64,000 nucleotides of DNA from Cysteiniphilum marinum. Lineage in GTDB: Bacteria; Pseudomonadota; Gammaproteobacteria; Francisellales; Francisellaceae. The stretch is from positions 1 through 64,000 of the forward strand of contig NZ_JACYVZ010000002.1 in the NCBI RefSeq assembly GCF_014857925.1, given 5' to 3'. The stretch's first letter is position 1; each line of letters opens with the position of its first letter. Shown here piece after piece: positions 27,717 through 36,377 of the stretch. The notes below the pieces were generated by a model. That model was not told where the DNA came from, did not search any database, and worked only from the letters and a program-made list of their open reading frames with translations. The translations under genes and the position numbers were made by a program.

Positions 27717-28073
27717 TCAACGTTCCTCATCAATATCCACTACTTCGTCATCAGCCATTAATGCTTCGGCTTCAGGGCGCTCAGCACGATGATCTTTTAG
27801 TTTCTGCTTATGTTTTCTTACTTGAGCATCTAGCTTATCTTGCAACATATCAATAGTTGCATACATATCTTGTGAATCTGACTTAGCCACAAACTCAGTC
27901 CCTGGCACATTAATCACGGCTTCAGCCATTTGCTTGCCTTTTTCAACCGACAAAATAACGCGTGCAGCAATAATATGATCAAAGTGATTGTCAAGCTTAC
28001 TCAACTTTTCATCGACATATTGCTTTAATGCAGGGGTAACTTCTAAATGACGACCTGTAATTTGAATTTGCAT
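27717..28073 (-). CDS. hpf: ribosome hibernation promoting factor
   Basis: A short HPF/YfiA-family protein that binds the 30S decoding centre in stationary phase. It shows MQIQITGRHLEVTPALKQYV, HFDHIIAARVILSVEKGKQM and DMYATIDMLQDKLDAQVRKHK, then an acidic tail. I start it at the ATG at 28073, which sits 8 bases after a full GGAGG; the ATG at 28088 precedes that ribosome-binding site. The 118-aa length fits the short form with no dimerisation domain. It is the first gene of the PTS regulatory operon. Confidence 0.93.
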   Translation of the reverse strand: MQIQITGRHLEVTPALKQYVDEKLSKLDNHFDHIIAARVILSVEKGKQMAEAVINVPGTEFVAKSDSQDMYATIDMLQDKLDAQVRKHKQKLKDHRAERPEAEALMADDEVVDIDEER

Positions 28074-28095
28074 AGTGCAGTCCTCCATTGTATAG

Positions 28096-28110
28096 CCACG
28101 AGTATCGTGG
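28096..28110 (-). promoter_or_regulatory. leader hairpin before hpf
   Basis: A perfect 6-bp stem with a 3-base loop (CCACGATACTCGTGG on the coding strand) ends about 14 bases upstream of the GGAGG that serves hpf. It could mark the 5' end of the mRNA, stabilise it, or be a weak attenuator. No start or stop signals overlap it. Confidence 0.35.
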
Positions 28111-28188
28111 GGGTTTGTAAGTCAACTTTGAATAATTCAAAGATAGCGCCAACACGCATGAATTGCCAGCAAGTTCAGCATAATTTTA

Positions 28189-28692
28189 TCAATTATTTTC
28201 TTGTGATTGTGCTTGATTTTTTGAATTTATTGGCTCTTGAGTTTTACTCTTATCATTTTCATTTGCATTAAAATAGTTATCTATTTTTTCAGCGCCTTTT
28301 TGTGCAGCCTCTTTGGTATTTTGCCAGCCCTCAGCTGCTAATTTTTTAGTTTTAGCCCAAGCATCATTACTAGCATCTTTAGTATTTTGCCATCCCTCAG
28401 CGGTTGCTGATTTTGTTTTATCCCAACCTTGCTGTGCATAATCACTCGCTTTATTGGCAGCATCTTTAGCTACTTGCGTCCCTGAACTTGCTGTATCTGA
28501 TACATTTTGCTTAAACAGCTCCCAGTTGCTACCAAAATTGCAATCACTGGTTTTTGCTGAGCAGCTTTGTGTCGCCGGATTTTCTTCTACTTTAGCTTGA
28601 TCATTTGCTTTAGCAGTAGTGTCTGCAATACTCAAGCCTGTAGTCAACAAAACAAAAATCGGAATCGTAAGATATTTTTTAATTGTCTGCAT
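28189..28692 (-). CDS. periplasmic protein with 11-residue LEA-like repeats
   Basis: A 167-residue protein with a signal peptide (TIPIFVLLTTGLSIA, cut near residue 23). Residues ~89-132 contain four consecutive 11-residue units, with Trp at positions 90, 101, 112 and 123: GWDKTKSATAE, GWQNTKDASND, AWAKTKKLAAE and GWQNTKEAAQK. This period resembles LEA group-3 or apolipoprotein-type amphipathic helices. Two cysteines (SCSAKTSDC) may form a disulfide. A role in desiccation or envelope protection is a guess. A ~170-bp gap separates it from the sRNA candidate. Confidence 0.7.
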   Translation of the reverse strand: MQTIKKYLTIPIFVLLTTGLSIADTTAKANDQAKVEENPATQSCSAKTSDCNFGSNWELFKQNVSDTASSGTQVAKDAANKASDYAQQGWDKTKSATAEGWQNTKDASNDAWAKTKKLAAEGWQNTKEAAQKGAEKIDNYFNANENDKSKTQEPINSKNQAQSQENN

Positions 28693-28860
28693 AATTTATC
28701 ACGTATTTTTAAAACTTAAGTACATTATCTTTTAGCAAAGCACTCGCTAGAAAGCAAATGCAGATCATGCTTCTTTGCTCTTTTTCAGTACGAGCAATTT
28801 TTTTTAAAATTATTTTAATATCTTAAGCTTATCTTAATATTGACTTGTGATACTGACATC

Positions 28861-29012
28861 ACTCAAGGGGATCACGATCACAGAGCAAACTTTTTTCTCT
28901 CTCCCTTCTCTTTCAGTATGTCCTGTGATCGTCACCTTGAGACCACGAAATTACCTTGCAGTATACTCCCTCCCTTCTCATCATCTATGTACTGCAAGGT
29001 GATCTCTTTTTA
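28861..29012 (+). ncRNA. candidate sRNA, two hairpins with anti-SD-like loops
   Basis: Hairpin 1 (28862-28941) has a long stem (CTCAAGG..ACGATCACAG with CTGTGATCGTCACCTTGAG). Hairpin 2 (28953-29000) has a perfect 11-bp stem (ACCTTGCAGTA with TACTGCAAGGT). Both loops are pyrimidine-rich and share CTCCCTTCTC. A T-run (CTCTTTTT) begins 4 bases after the second stem. TGTGATACT at 28846-28854 could be an extended -10 placing the start near 28861. The C/U-rich loops recall sRNAs that bind Shine-Dalgarno sequences, such as the cuckoo family of alphaproteobacteria. The surrounding gap 28693-29098 has no other gene I can support. Confidence 0.5.
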
Positions 29013-29098
29013 TCATTATTATTTTAGACAACGCGATCTAGTTATTATGCAATGCCAACTTACTAATTTCAGCTTCACTCATAAAATCACGATATTAA

Positions 29099-30046
29099 CT
29101 AGGGAATTAAATGTGAGAACTTTCCTTGTGATAGCGCATCTTTAATCAACTTAACTTGTCCTGATAAAGTATCAACAAACCCACTAGCAACATGCATAGC
29201 AGCAGCCGCATTTAATATCAGTGTATCTTGCTTAGCGCCTAACATTTCATTATTTAATAACGATTTTGATTCCGTCAAATTCTGATACAAATCGCCTGCT
29301 TCTAAGTAATCTAGTCTGCCGCGCACAAACCCTAGTTGCTCTGGATGTAAGCTAAACTCAGTAACTTCGTCATGCTCAAGTTTAATCACTTTATTGGCAC
29401 CACAAACTGAAAACTCATCCATCCCATCACCATACACAATATAGGCATGCGTGACACCTAGGTTTTTAAGTGCATAAAGATACGGCTTAAGTAAACGTTC
29501 ATCATAAACTCCTGCAACGATTCTTTTAACCTGCATCGGATTTAACAATGGTCCCAATACATTAAAAAAGGTGCGCTTACCCTCTTTAGCAAAGCGCTGA
29601 CGCACATTAACCACTTTGGCAAAAATCGGATGAAAAAATGGCGCAAACAAAAATACCAGTCCTTGTTCTTTTAGCAAGCTCAATGCCGTTTCTGGGTTAT
29701 CAGGAATTTCAACATTAAGTTTTTGCAAGAAATCAAAACTACCACACTTTGACGTTGCCGAACGATTACCATGTTTAGCAACCTTAGCACCTAATTCATG
29801 CACCATTAATGCGCTTAGCGTTGAATAATTCAAGGTCCGACAACCATCACCACCCGTACCGACAATATCCACTGTTTCAGCAAAAGGGTTTTCCATTCTA
29901 ATACTGTAATTTAGAAATGTCCGCGCTAGCTCAAAAAGTGTTTGCTCTTCATATAGCTCAGCATCTATCTGCTGAATGATTTGATACTGCTGATCTTCAC
30001 TTGTTTCATCACTTAGCAGCTGATTGACTAATGATTCAATCTCCAC
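29099..30046 (-). CDS. trpD: anthranilate phosphoribosyltransferase family protein
   Basis: It transfers phosphoribose from PRPP to anthranilate in tryptophan synthesis if it is a true TrpD. It shows the PRPP loop DIVGTGGDG (~residue 62), NYSTLSALMVHELGAKVAKH, GNRSATSKCGSFDFLQKL and FNVLGPLLNPMQVKR, and VYGDGMDEFSV is in the second half. The length is 315 aa, slightly short for TrpD (~340). No other trp genes are nearby, so it may be an isolated pathway gene or a TrpD2-like relative; the conserved active-site loops favour TrpD. Confidence 0.78.
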   Translation of the reverse strand: MEIESLVNQLLSDETSEDQQYQIIQQIDAELYEEQTLFELARTFLNYSIRMENPFAETVDIVGTGGDGCRTLNYSTLSALMVHELGAKVAKHGNRSATSKCGSFDFLQKLNVEIPDNPETALSLLKEQGLVFLFAPFFHPIFAKVVNVRQRFAKEGKRTFFNVLGPLLNPMQVKRIVAGVYDERLLKPYLYALKNLGVTHAYIVYGDGMDEFSVCGANKVIKLEHDEVTEFSLHPEQLGFVRGRLDYLEAGDLYQNLTESKSLLNNEMLGAKQDTLILNAAAAMHVASGFVDTLSGQVKLIKDALSQGKFSHLIP

Positions 30047-30118
30047 AATCTCACCTTCTTTTATTTTTTATTCTTTAACACTCTATTCTAAAGCTTTAAA
30101 TTTGTTTCGTCTGCTTTT

Positions 30119-30143
30119 GAGGCGTATACAATACGCCCCTACA
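30119..30143. repeat. GGCGTATAC...TACGCC short inverted repeat
   Basis: AGGCGTATACAATACGCCCC is a small palindrome that matches the head of the 46-bp tandem unit at 12386 and a similar sequence at 33354. It lies between trpD and rlmD. Confidence 0.55.
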
Positions 30144-30165
30144 CTTTCAATATATCGCTATGCTT

Positions 30166-31512
30166 TTATTTTTCAAAAACAGCGATAGACTCAACATGTG
30201 TCGTATGTGGAAACATATCCATTACACCCGCTGAAAGCAGTTTATAACCCTTTTCATTAACTAAAATGCCAGCATCACGCGCCAATGTTGCCGGATCGCA
30301 AGATACATAGACAATACGCTCTGGGTTAATTTTTTCAATTTGTTTACATACCATCTCAGCCCCTGCTCTGGGTGGGTCCAATAGTAACTTATTAAATTCA
30401 TTTTTCACAATCCATTCATGTTTTGAAATATCTTCAAATAAATTCACAGGATAAAAAGCAACATTATCTATGCTATTGCGCTTAGCATTCTCCATAGCGC
30501 GCATCGTCATTGCTTCATCGCCCTCAACACCCACAACAAATTTGGCTTTTGTTGCCAACGGCAAACTAAAGTTGCCTAAACCACAAAACAAATCAAGCAC
30601 GATATCATTATTTGACACTTCTAATAACGCTATCGCCTGTTTTAACATTTTACGATTAATGTCATGATTAACTTGTGTGAAGTCATTTGGCTCAAAATAA
30701 ATAGTTACACCATAATCTGTCAAATGATAGGACAGCGACTGTGGTTTTTTCTTTAACTCTGGGTATAAGCGTGTTATCGTATCAGGTCCCTTAGCCTGCA
30801 AATATATCCAAAACTGCTGCGCTTTAGCAAAGTCAGTTAACTTAGCTAAATCTTCATCAGTAAATGCACTTAAGTGACGGATAATCAATGCAGTTACCTG
30901 ATCATCTACAGCCACTTCAATTTGTGGAATCTCTTTGTAATTTGATAGACTAAACACTAAATCCTGTAACAAAGTTAGATTTTTGCCAACACTCGGATGC
31001 AGTACTTCACAGTGATTAATGTCAGCAAGAAAACGCCCATCACGCTCTCTAAAACCAACAAGCACTTTGCCTTTTTTGTGCACATAGCGCACACCTAATC
31101 GTGCTTTAGTACGATACCCCTCGTGTGAGCTCGAGCGTAAAGGCGCTATACGCGCAAGAGGCTCAAGACCTTGTCCAAAGTGCTTGAAATGATTCAGCAA
31201 TGTTTCTTCTTTAAATGCAATCTGCGCATCAGGTGCGACATGTTGAAAAGAACAACCACCACACATCTCAAAATACTCACATGGCGGAGCGACACGCTTG
31301 ACACTTGATTTTAGAACTTGTACCAGTTTACCTTCATCATAATTTGATTTTGATAAAGTATATTCAAACGTGACTTCTTCTGCTTCTAAAGCGAATGGGA
31401 TAAAGGTTGTTTTACCGTCAATTTTAGCGATTCCACGTCCTTCATGTGACAGGTTGGAAATAGTGGTATTGAATACACCGCTAGGAAAGTTTTTCTTAAT
31501 TCGTCTTGGCAT
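30166..31512 (-). CDS. rlmD: 23S rRNA (uracil-1939-C5)-methyltransferase
   Basis: This SAM-dependent RNA methyltransferase carries a 4Fe-4S cluster. An N-terminal TRAM domain (residues ~10-68) is followed by the cluster cysteines in PPCEYFEMCGGCSFQH (~residue 77) and a late partner Cys. Then come NHCEVLHPSV, the SAM loop LDLFCGLGNFSLPLA (~310), LLLDPPRAGAEM and the catalytic Cys in VYVSCDPATLARDAGIL. The length is 448 aa. Among RlmC, RlmD and TrmA-like paralogues, the TRAM domain and length favour RlmD. Confidence 0.9.
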   Translation of the reverse strand: MPRRIKKNFPSGVFNTTISNLSHEGRGIAKIDGKTTFIPFALEAEEVTFEYTLSKSNYDEGKLVQVLKSSVKRVAPPCEYFEMCGGCSFQHVAPDAQIAFKEETLLNHFKHFGQGLEPLARIAPLRSSSHEGYRTKARLGVRYVHKKGKVLVGFRERDGRFLADINHCEVLHPSVGKNLTLLQDLVFSLSNYKEIPQIEVAVDDQVTALIIRHLSAFTDEDLAKLTDFAKAQQFWIYLQAKGPDTITRLYPELKKKPQSLSYHLTDYGVTIYFEPNDFTQVNHDINRKMLKQAIALLEVSNNDIVLDLFCGLGNFSLPLATKAKFVVGVEGDEAMTMRAMENAKRNSIDNVAFYPVNLFEDISKHEWIVKNEFNKLLLDPPRAGAEMVCKQIEKINPERIVYVSCDPATLARDAGILVNEKGYKLLSAGVMDMFPHTTHVESIAVFEK

Positions 31513-31688
31513 TCGGCTGCAATAAGCATAATTTTAAATGTGCGTTAGTTTAGCAACTGCATATAAAATGTCATTGTTTTTTGATCTTTTTAATGCTTTT
31601 CACTGTAAAACGCTTGTTCTTTGCTAAGGTGCTGTTTAAGCTAATGAGGTTCGATTTAACACATTAATCATTAAAATATGGAGTAAAT

Positions 31689-32180
31689 ATGAAGAAGTTA
31701 ACCACCATTGCATTATCACTTTTAGCCGGCAGCGCATTAGTTTCTGGCGCTTTTGCTGACGCAGCTAAAGCGGCACCTGCTAATGCTCAACCAGCCAACA
31801 CAGCTGCAACAGCACAAAACAATGCAGCAGATGCAAGCTATACCATTGGTTATTCTATTGGCAAAAACATGACTGAACAATTAAAGCAACAACAAGTCAG
31901 CCTAAATACTGATGATCTTCAACAAGGTTTTGTGGCAGGCATTGAAGGTAGCAAGCCTAAACTAAGCCAAGAGCAAATGGAGCAGTCAATGCAAGCTTTC
32001 CAAAAAGAAATGGAAGCTAAAATGAAAGCCCATGAAGAAGCAGCACAAGCCGAAGCTGCCGAAGCAAAGGCCAAGCTTGATGCAGCAAAAGCAGAAACTG
32101 CAACAACTGCTGAAACAGCAAAAGCACCTGCTGATAGCGCTAAAAAGACAGTTGACGCAACAAGTGCTGCAGCTAATTAA
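31689..32180 (+). CDS. fipA: FipA-like Mip dimerisation-domain protein
   Basis: A 163-residue exported protein with a signal peptide ending SGAFA-DAAKA (~residue 24). A single FKBP N-terminal (Mip-type) dimerisation helix domain follows: SYTIGYSIGKNMTEQLKQQ, LQQGFVAGIEG and SQEQMEQSMQAFQKE. An Ala/Lys/Glu-rich coil ends it. The FKBP prolyl isomerase domain that normally follows is absent. This matches FipA of Francisella, a partner of FipB. It has its own terminator and lies 161 bp before fipB. Confidence 0.75.
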   Translation: MKKLTTIALSLLAGSALVSGAFADAAKAAPANAQPANTAATAQNNAADASYTIGYSIGKNMTEQLKQQQVSLNTDDLQQGFVAGIEGSKPKLSQEQMEQSMQAFQKEMEAKMKAHEEAAQAEAAEAKAKLDAAKAETATTAETAKAPADSAKKTVDATSAAAN

Positions 32181-32207
32181 TATATCAAAACATCAATAGA
32201 TATCTAC

Positions 32208-32232
32208 AAGCCCCACTATTGGGGCTTTTTTA
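32208..32232 (+). terminator. intrinsic terminator after fipA
   Basis: A 7-bp stem AAGCCCC / GGGGCTT with a 6-base loop is followed directly by TTTTTA. It is a textbook rho-independent terminator 28 bp after the fipA stop, implying that fipB has its own promoter or is read by partial readthrough. Confidence 0.9.
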
Positions 32233-32341
32233 TGGAAGAAATTTACTATTTGAGCATGAACCTTTTTGCTTTTAGCAACAACTTTGTTATAGTTCGAAAA
32301 GATTATTTTTATTAACTGAAAAACATGGAGCTTTATTCATA

Positions 32342-33346
32342 ATGCGTATGTCAAAAAAAATCATCGTAAGCACCCTTGGCGCTGCACTTTTTGCCACTGT
32401 TTTAGCGGGTTGTTCACAATCTGACTCAAAGGACTCAGCAAAAGCGACTCCTGAAGCAACGAAAACTGTTGCAACACAGCCAACAGCGGCTGAGACAGCA
32501 AAACCAACAACTGCTGACACTAAACAAAGTGAAGCAACCCTACTTAACAATGTAAGTTATACATTGGGCTACAGTGTCGCAGGAAACGTCAGTGCACAAT
32601 TAAAAGCACAAGGTGCCACACTTGATAATGCACAAGTTCTAGCTGGCTTTAAAGCAGGGATTTCCAACGAAAAAGGTAAATTCTCGCAAGAACAAATGCA
32701 AACCATTATGCAAACATTCCAAAAAGACTTAATGGCAGCACAAGAGAAAAAACAAGTAACTTCTGTTCTAGAGAATGCCAAAGCACTTCTTTCAAATGAG
32801 CAAACACCTACCATTGGACCAAAAGATGCTAAAATTGCTGTGATTGAATTTTTTGATTACCAATGTGTATTCTGCCACAAAGTAGCGCCAATCATGGAAA
32901 AAGTGATGGACGCCAATCCAAATGTAAAATATATCTTCAAAGAATTCCCAATCTTTGGTCAACGTTGGGAAGCATCACAATATGCTGCTGAAATGGGCAT
33001 TGCTGCTTATATGCTAAATGGCGCTGAAGGCTACTTGAAATATCATAACGCCGTTTTTGCTAGTGGTATTGACGAAGGCAAATTAACTGTTAAAGATGTT
33101 AATGATGCTGCGAAAAAAGTAGGTGTTGATGTTGCAAAAGCTGAAAGCCTAATCAAAGAGAAAAAAGTCACTGACAATATTGCAGCGGATATGAAGCTTG
33201 GCTTTGATAAGTTAGGCATTCAAGGTACACCAGCCATTATCGTTATGCCGCTATCCGGTGCGACTGCTGCTAATACAACAGTTATCCCTGGCTTTGCACA
33301 ACAGGATGCAATTCAGGCAGCAATTAATAAAGCGCAAGGGAAATAA
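32342..33346 (+). CDS. fipB: FipB-like DsbA lipoprotein with Mip dimerisation domain
   Basis: A disulfide oxidoreductase/isomerase lipoprotein of the envelope. The lipobox LAGC places the lipidated Cys at residue 24. A Thr/Ala-rich linker leads to a Mip-type dimerisation domain (SYTLGYSVAGNVSAQLKAQ, AGFKAGIS, QEQMQTIMQTFQKDL; residues ~70-140). The DsbA-like thioredoxin domain has the active site FFDYQCVFCHK (Cys 175 and 178) and the cis-Pro loop QGTPAIIV (~295). The order lipoprotein signal, dimerisation, DsbA is that of Francisella FipB, which folds virulence proteins. Confidence 0.85.
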   Translation: MRMSKKIIVSTLGAALFATVLAGCSQSDSKDSAKATPEATKTVATQPTAAETAKPTTADTKQSEATLLNNVSYTLGYSVAGNVSAQLKAQGATLDNAQVLAGFKAGISNEKGKFSQEQMQTIMQTFQKDLMAAQEKKQVTSVLENAKALLSNEQTPTIGPKDAKIAVIEFFDYQCVFCHKVAPIMEKVMDANPNVKYIFKEFPIFGQRWEASQYAAEMGIAAYMLNGAEGYLKYHNAVFASGIDEGKLTVKDVNDAAKKVGVDVAKAESLIKEKKVTDNIAADMKLGFDKLGIQGTPAIIVMPLSGATAANTTVIPGFAQQDAIQAAINKAQGK

Positions 33347-33353
33347 CTCCACT

Positions 33354-33375
33354 GGGCGTAGACAATACGCCTCTT
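33354..33375. repeat. GGCGTA...TACGCC short inverted repeat
   Basis: GGGCGTAGACAATACGCCTC immediately follows fipB. It is related to the sequences at 30119 and 12386 by its GGCGTA/TACGCC arms. Confidence 0.5.
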
Positions 33376-33557
33376 AAATTTTTCAATTATTTTCTCATGA
33401 CTTGTTTTGTATCAACTCTGATATTTCACTAGCCTTTTTACACAAAAAACGCTACCCTATTTTGACTTTTTGCTAGGCTAATAAACGATCTATTACAAAT
33501 CAAACATGCTTAGCAATAAACGCAAATCATACAATGAATAAAATCAGGTAACTAAAA

Positions 33558-34913
33558 ATGACAGACATCGCGATTGAGAATCCCGTAAAACAACATAAAA
33601 AAGTATACATTAAAACACTTGGCTGCCAGATGAATGAATATGATTCATCCCGCATGAATGAAGTTTTAGGCGAGCATTTTAATACCAGTAAAACCGAAGA
33701 TTATAGCGAGGCAGATATTATTCTTATCAATACTTGCTCCATTCGCGAAAAAGCACAAGAGAAAGTCTTTCACGAATTGGGACGTTGGAAAAACCTTAAG
33801 AACAAGAACCCTGAGCTTGTCATCGGTGTTGGTGGCTGTGTCGCGTCACAAGAAGGTGAGAACATTATTAAACGCGCACCTTTCGTGGATATCGTTTTTG
33901 GCCCACAAACCATTCACCGTTTACCTGATTTGATTAAACAAAAACAAACAACTGATATTTCTCAAGTTGACATTTCCTTCCCTGAAGTAGAAAAATTTGA
34001 CCACCTGCCTGCACCAAAAGCTGAAGGCGCTAAAGCATTTGTTTCGATTATGGAAGGCTGTGATAAATACTGCTCTTATTGCGTCGTGCCATATACCCGT
34101 GGTCCTGAGGTTAACCGCCCATTTGAAGATGTGTTAGCAGAATGCGCTATTTTGGCTGAGCAAGGCGTTAAAGAAATTACACTTCTAGGTCAAAACGTTA
34201 ATCACTATCTTGGCAAAATGGCTTCTGGTGACACAGCTGATCTTGCGTTACTTATTCATTTTATTGCAGCGATTGATGGCGTTGAGCGTATTCGCTTTAC
34301 TACTTCTCACCCAGTTGAGTTTTCAGATAATCTCATTAATGCTTATGCTGAAGTGCCACAATTAGCAAATCACTTACATTTACCGGTGCAACATGGCTCA
34401 GATCGCATATTAACAGCCATGAAGCGTAATCACACAATTTTAGAATTTAAACAAAAAATTCGTAAACTTCGCAAAGTTCGTCCAGATATTACCATTTCTT
34501 CTGACTTTATCGTTGGCTTTCCAGGTGAAACTGAAGAAGATTTTGAGAAATTAATGGACCTTGTGAAAGACGTTCAATTTGATCAATCTTTTAGTTTCAT
34601 CTATAGCAAACGCCCTGGAACGCCTGCGGCAAACTTAGCGGATGACACACCTGTTGAAGTTAAAAAAGAGCGTCTAAAGCGCCTGCAAGATCAGCTTAAT
34701 CATAATGCAATGATTATTAGCCGCCAAATGGTTGACTCAACGCAGCGCATTTTAGTGGAAGGCGTTTCCAAGAAAGATGATAAGGTGCTTGCAGGACGCA
34801 CAGAAAATAATCGCATCGTTAACTTTGCTGGTGATTCTAGTTTAATTGGTCAATTAATTGATGTTAAAATCATTGAAGCTTTACCACATTCACTACGCGG
34901 AGAAATTATTTAG
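33558..34913 (+). CDS. miaB: tRNA-2-methylthio-N6-dimethylallyladenosine synthase
   Basis: A radical-SAM methylthiotransferase that modifies A37 of tRNAs reading UNN codons. The N-terminal domain has three cluster cysteines ([22 protein letters not shown] and GGCVASQEG). The radical-SAM motif is [16 protein letters not shown] (~residue 160), and a C-terminal TRAM domain follows. The length is 451 aa. It heads the conserved miaB-phoH-ybeY-corC-lnt operon. About 210 bp of non-coding sequence precedes it. Confidence 0.96.
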   Translation: MTDIAIENPVKQHKKVYIKTLGCQMNEYDSSRMNEVLGEHFNTSKTEDYSEADIILINTCSIREKAQEKVFHELGRWKNLKNKNPELVIGVGGCVASQEGENIIKRAPFVDIVFGPQTIHRLPDLIKQKQTTDISQVDISFPEVEKFDHLPAPKAEGAKAFVSIMEGCDKYCSYCVVPYTRGPEVNRPFEDVLAECAILAEQGVKEITLLGQNVNHYLGKMASGDTADLALLIHFIAAIDGVERIRFTTSHPVEFSDNLINAYAEVPQLANHLHLPVQHGSDRILTAMKRNHTILEFKQKIRKLRKVRPDITISSDFIVGFPGETEEDFEKLMDLVKDVQFDQSFSFIYSKRPGTPAANLADDTPVEVKKERLKRLQDQLNHNAMIISRQMVDSTQRILVEGVSKKDDKVLAGRTENNRIVNFAGDSSLIGQLIDVKIIEALPHSLRGEII

Positions 34914-34917
34914 CTTC

Positions 34918-35898
34918 ATGAAATCAGTACAGTTTTATCTTGAACCAGATAGTGCACAAATGCTTGCTAAGCTTTGTGGCAATTTAAATGAGAATTTACA
35001 CTTAATCGAAAAATATTTAGCCGTTGAAATCATTCAACGCGGTAATAATTTCCGTATTGTGGGCCCTAAAACAGCTATTAAGGATGCACAAGAATTTCTA
35101 GAAGAACTTTATGAAAAACTTGTCAATGATGTCCAGTTTGAGCTTAATAACAAAGAGCTTAATATCGCGCTTAACACCCTTGCTAAAAGAGAACAAGCGG
35201 ATAAAAAAGAAAAATTCATTCCTAAATTTCAAGTGATGATTGGTTCACGCCCTATTAACCCGCGCACGGTTAACCAAGAACGTTATTTAAAGCGTATCCA
35301 AGAAAATGATATTAACTTTGGCATAGGTCCCGCAGGTACTGGTAAGACTTATCTAGCAATGGCATGTGCTGTTGCTGCTTTTGAAAAAGGTCTTGTTAAA
35401 CGCTTGGTACTTGTGCGCCCTGCGGTTGAAGCAGGTGAAAAGTTAGGCTTCCTACCTGGTGATTTAGCGCAGAAAGTTGACCCTTATTTACGTCCAATGT
35501 ACGACGCATTATATGATCTGATGGGTGTTGAGCGTGTTGGCAAGTTAATTGAGAAACAAATCATTGAGATTGCACCCTTAGCCTATATGCGAGGGCGCAC
35601 GATTAATGATTCATTTATTATTCTTGATGAAAGTCAAAACACAACCAAAGAACAAATGAAAATGTTCTTAACGCGTATTGGTTTTAATTCAACAGCAATT
35701 GTCACCGGTGATATTACTCAAGTTGACTTACCCAAAGGTGTTACTCCAGGGCTTCGCCATGCCATTGAAGTGCTTGCCGGCGTTGAAGGAATCAGCATGA
35801 CATTCTTTGAAACGATTGATGTCGTACGCCACCCGATTGTTCAACGAGTTGTTGCTGCTTATGATGTCTATGAGCAACATCATAGTCAGGATTATTAA
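34918..35898 (+). CDS. phoH: PhoH-family ATPase
   Basis: A cytoplasmic PhoH-like (YbeZ) P-loop protein, thought to work with YbeY in RNA metabolism. A KH-like N-terminal part (residues ~1-70) precedes the ATPase with Walker A GPAGTGKTYLA (~residue 138) and Walker B SFIILDESQN. I start it at the ATG at 34918, 4 bp after miaB ends, giving 326 aa. It overlaps ybeY through TAATG. Confidence 0.92.
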   Translation: MKSVQFYLEPDSAQMLAKLCGNLNENLHLIEKYLAVEIIQRGNNFRIVGPKTAIKDAQEFLEELYEKLVNDVQFELNNKELNIALNTLAKREQADKKEKFIPKFQVMIGSRPINPRTVNQERYLKRIQENDINFGIGPAGTGKTYLAMACAVAAFEKGLVKRLVLVRPAVEAGEKLGFLPGDLAQKVDPYLRPMYDALYDLMGVERVGKLIEKQIIEIAPLAYMRGRTINDSFIILDESQNTTKEQMKMFLTRIGFNSTAIVTGDITQVDLPKGVTPGLRHAIEVLAGVEGISMTFFETIDVVRHPIVQRVVAAYDVYEQHHSQDY

Positions 35899-36371
35899 TG
35901 ACAATGCTTGAGATTGATATTAACAATCCTCGTGCGCTTTATCTTCCTGATGAGGATAAACTCAATACTTGGGCAGAATACACTTTAAAATTCCTTAACA
36001 AAGCTCAAGCGATTATCAGTATTGAAGTTGTTAATTCTGATGAGATGCAACATTACAATAATAACTATCGTGCCAAAGATAAGCCAACCAACATCCTCTC
36101 TTTTCCATTTGAAGCGCCGCCTGGACTACCCAAAGACAATGAAACTGAACATTTTCTAGGGGATTTAATAATCTGCCCTGAAGTTTTGCAAAAAGAAGCA
36201 AAAGAGCAGCATAAATTGCTCGATGCTCACTGGTGCCACATTCTAATCCATGGCATACTGCATTTAGTTGGCTATGACCATATCGATGAAGAGGATGCCC
36301 TTGAGATGGAGAGCATAGAAATCGCTTTATTGGCAGAGCTTGGTGTTGATAACCCTTATGTTGAGAAATAA
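35898..36371 (+). CDS. ybeY: endoribonuclease YbeY, rRNA maturation factor
   Basis: A zinc-dependent RNase in 16S rRNA maturation and ribosome quality control. The signature HILIHGILHLVGYDH (~residue 112), with three metal-binding histidines, and RAKDKPTNILSFPFE are present. The length is 157 aa. The start codon overlaps the phoH stop (TAATG); an ATG two codons later is also possible. Confidence 0.95.
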   Translation: MTMLEIDINNPRALYLPDEDKLNTWAEYTLKFLNKAQAIISIEVVNSDEMQHYNNNYRAKDKPTNILSFPFEAPPGLPKDNETEHFLGDLIICPEVLQKEAKEQHKLLDAHWCHILIHGILHLVGYDHIDEEDALEMESIEIALLAELGVDNPYVEK

Positions 36372-36377
36372 TAAACA

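Noticed and set aside
28861-29012. A CsrB-like sponge RNA on the minus strand
   Set aside because: On that strand the loops would show GGGA, but the T-run and -10-like element fit plus-strand transcription better; kept only as an alternative.
28840-29145. A 101-codon plus-strand frame across the hairpin region
   Set aside because: It starts with a non-ATG codon without a ribosome-binding site, runs into trpD on the other strand, and its text simply reflects the repeated C/T-rich loops.
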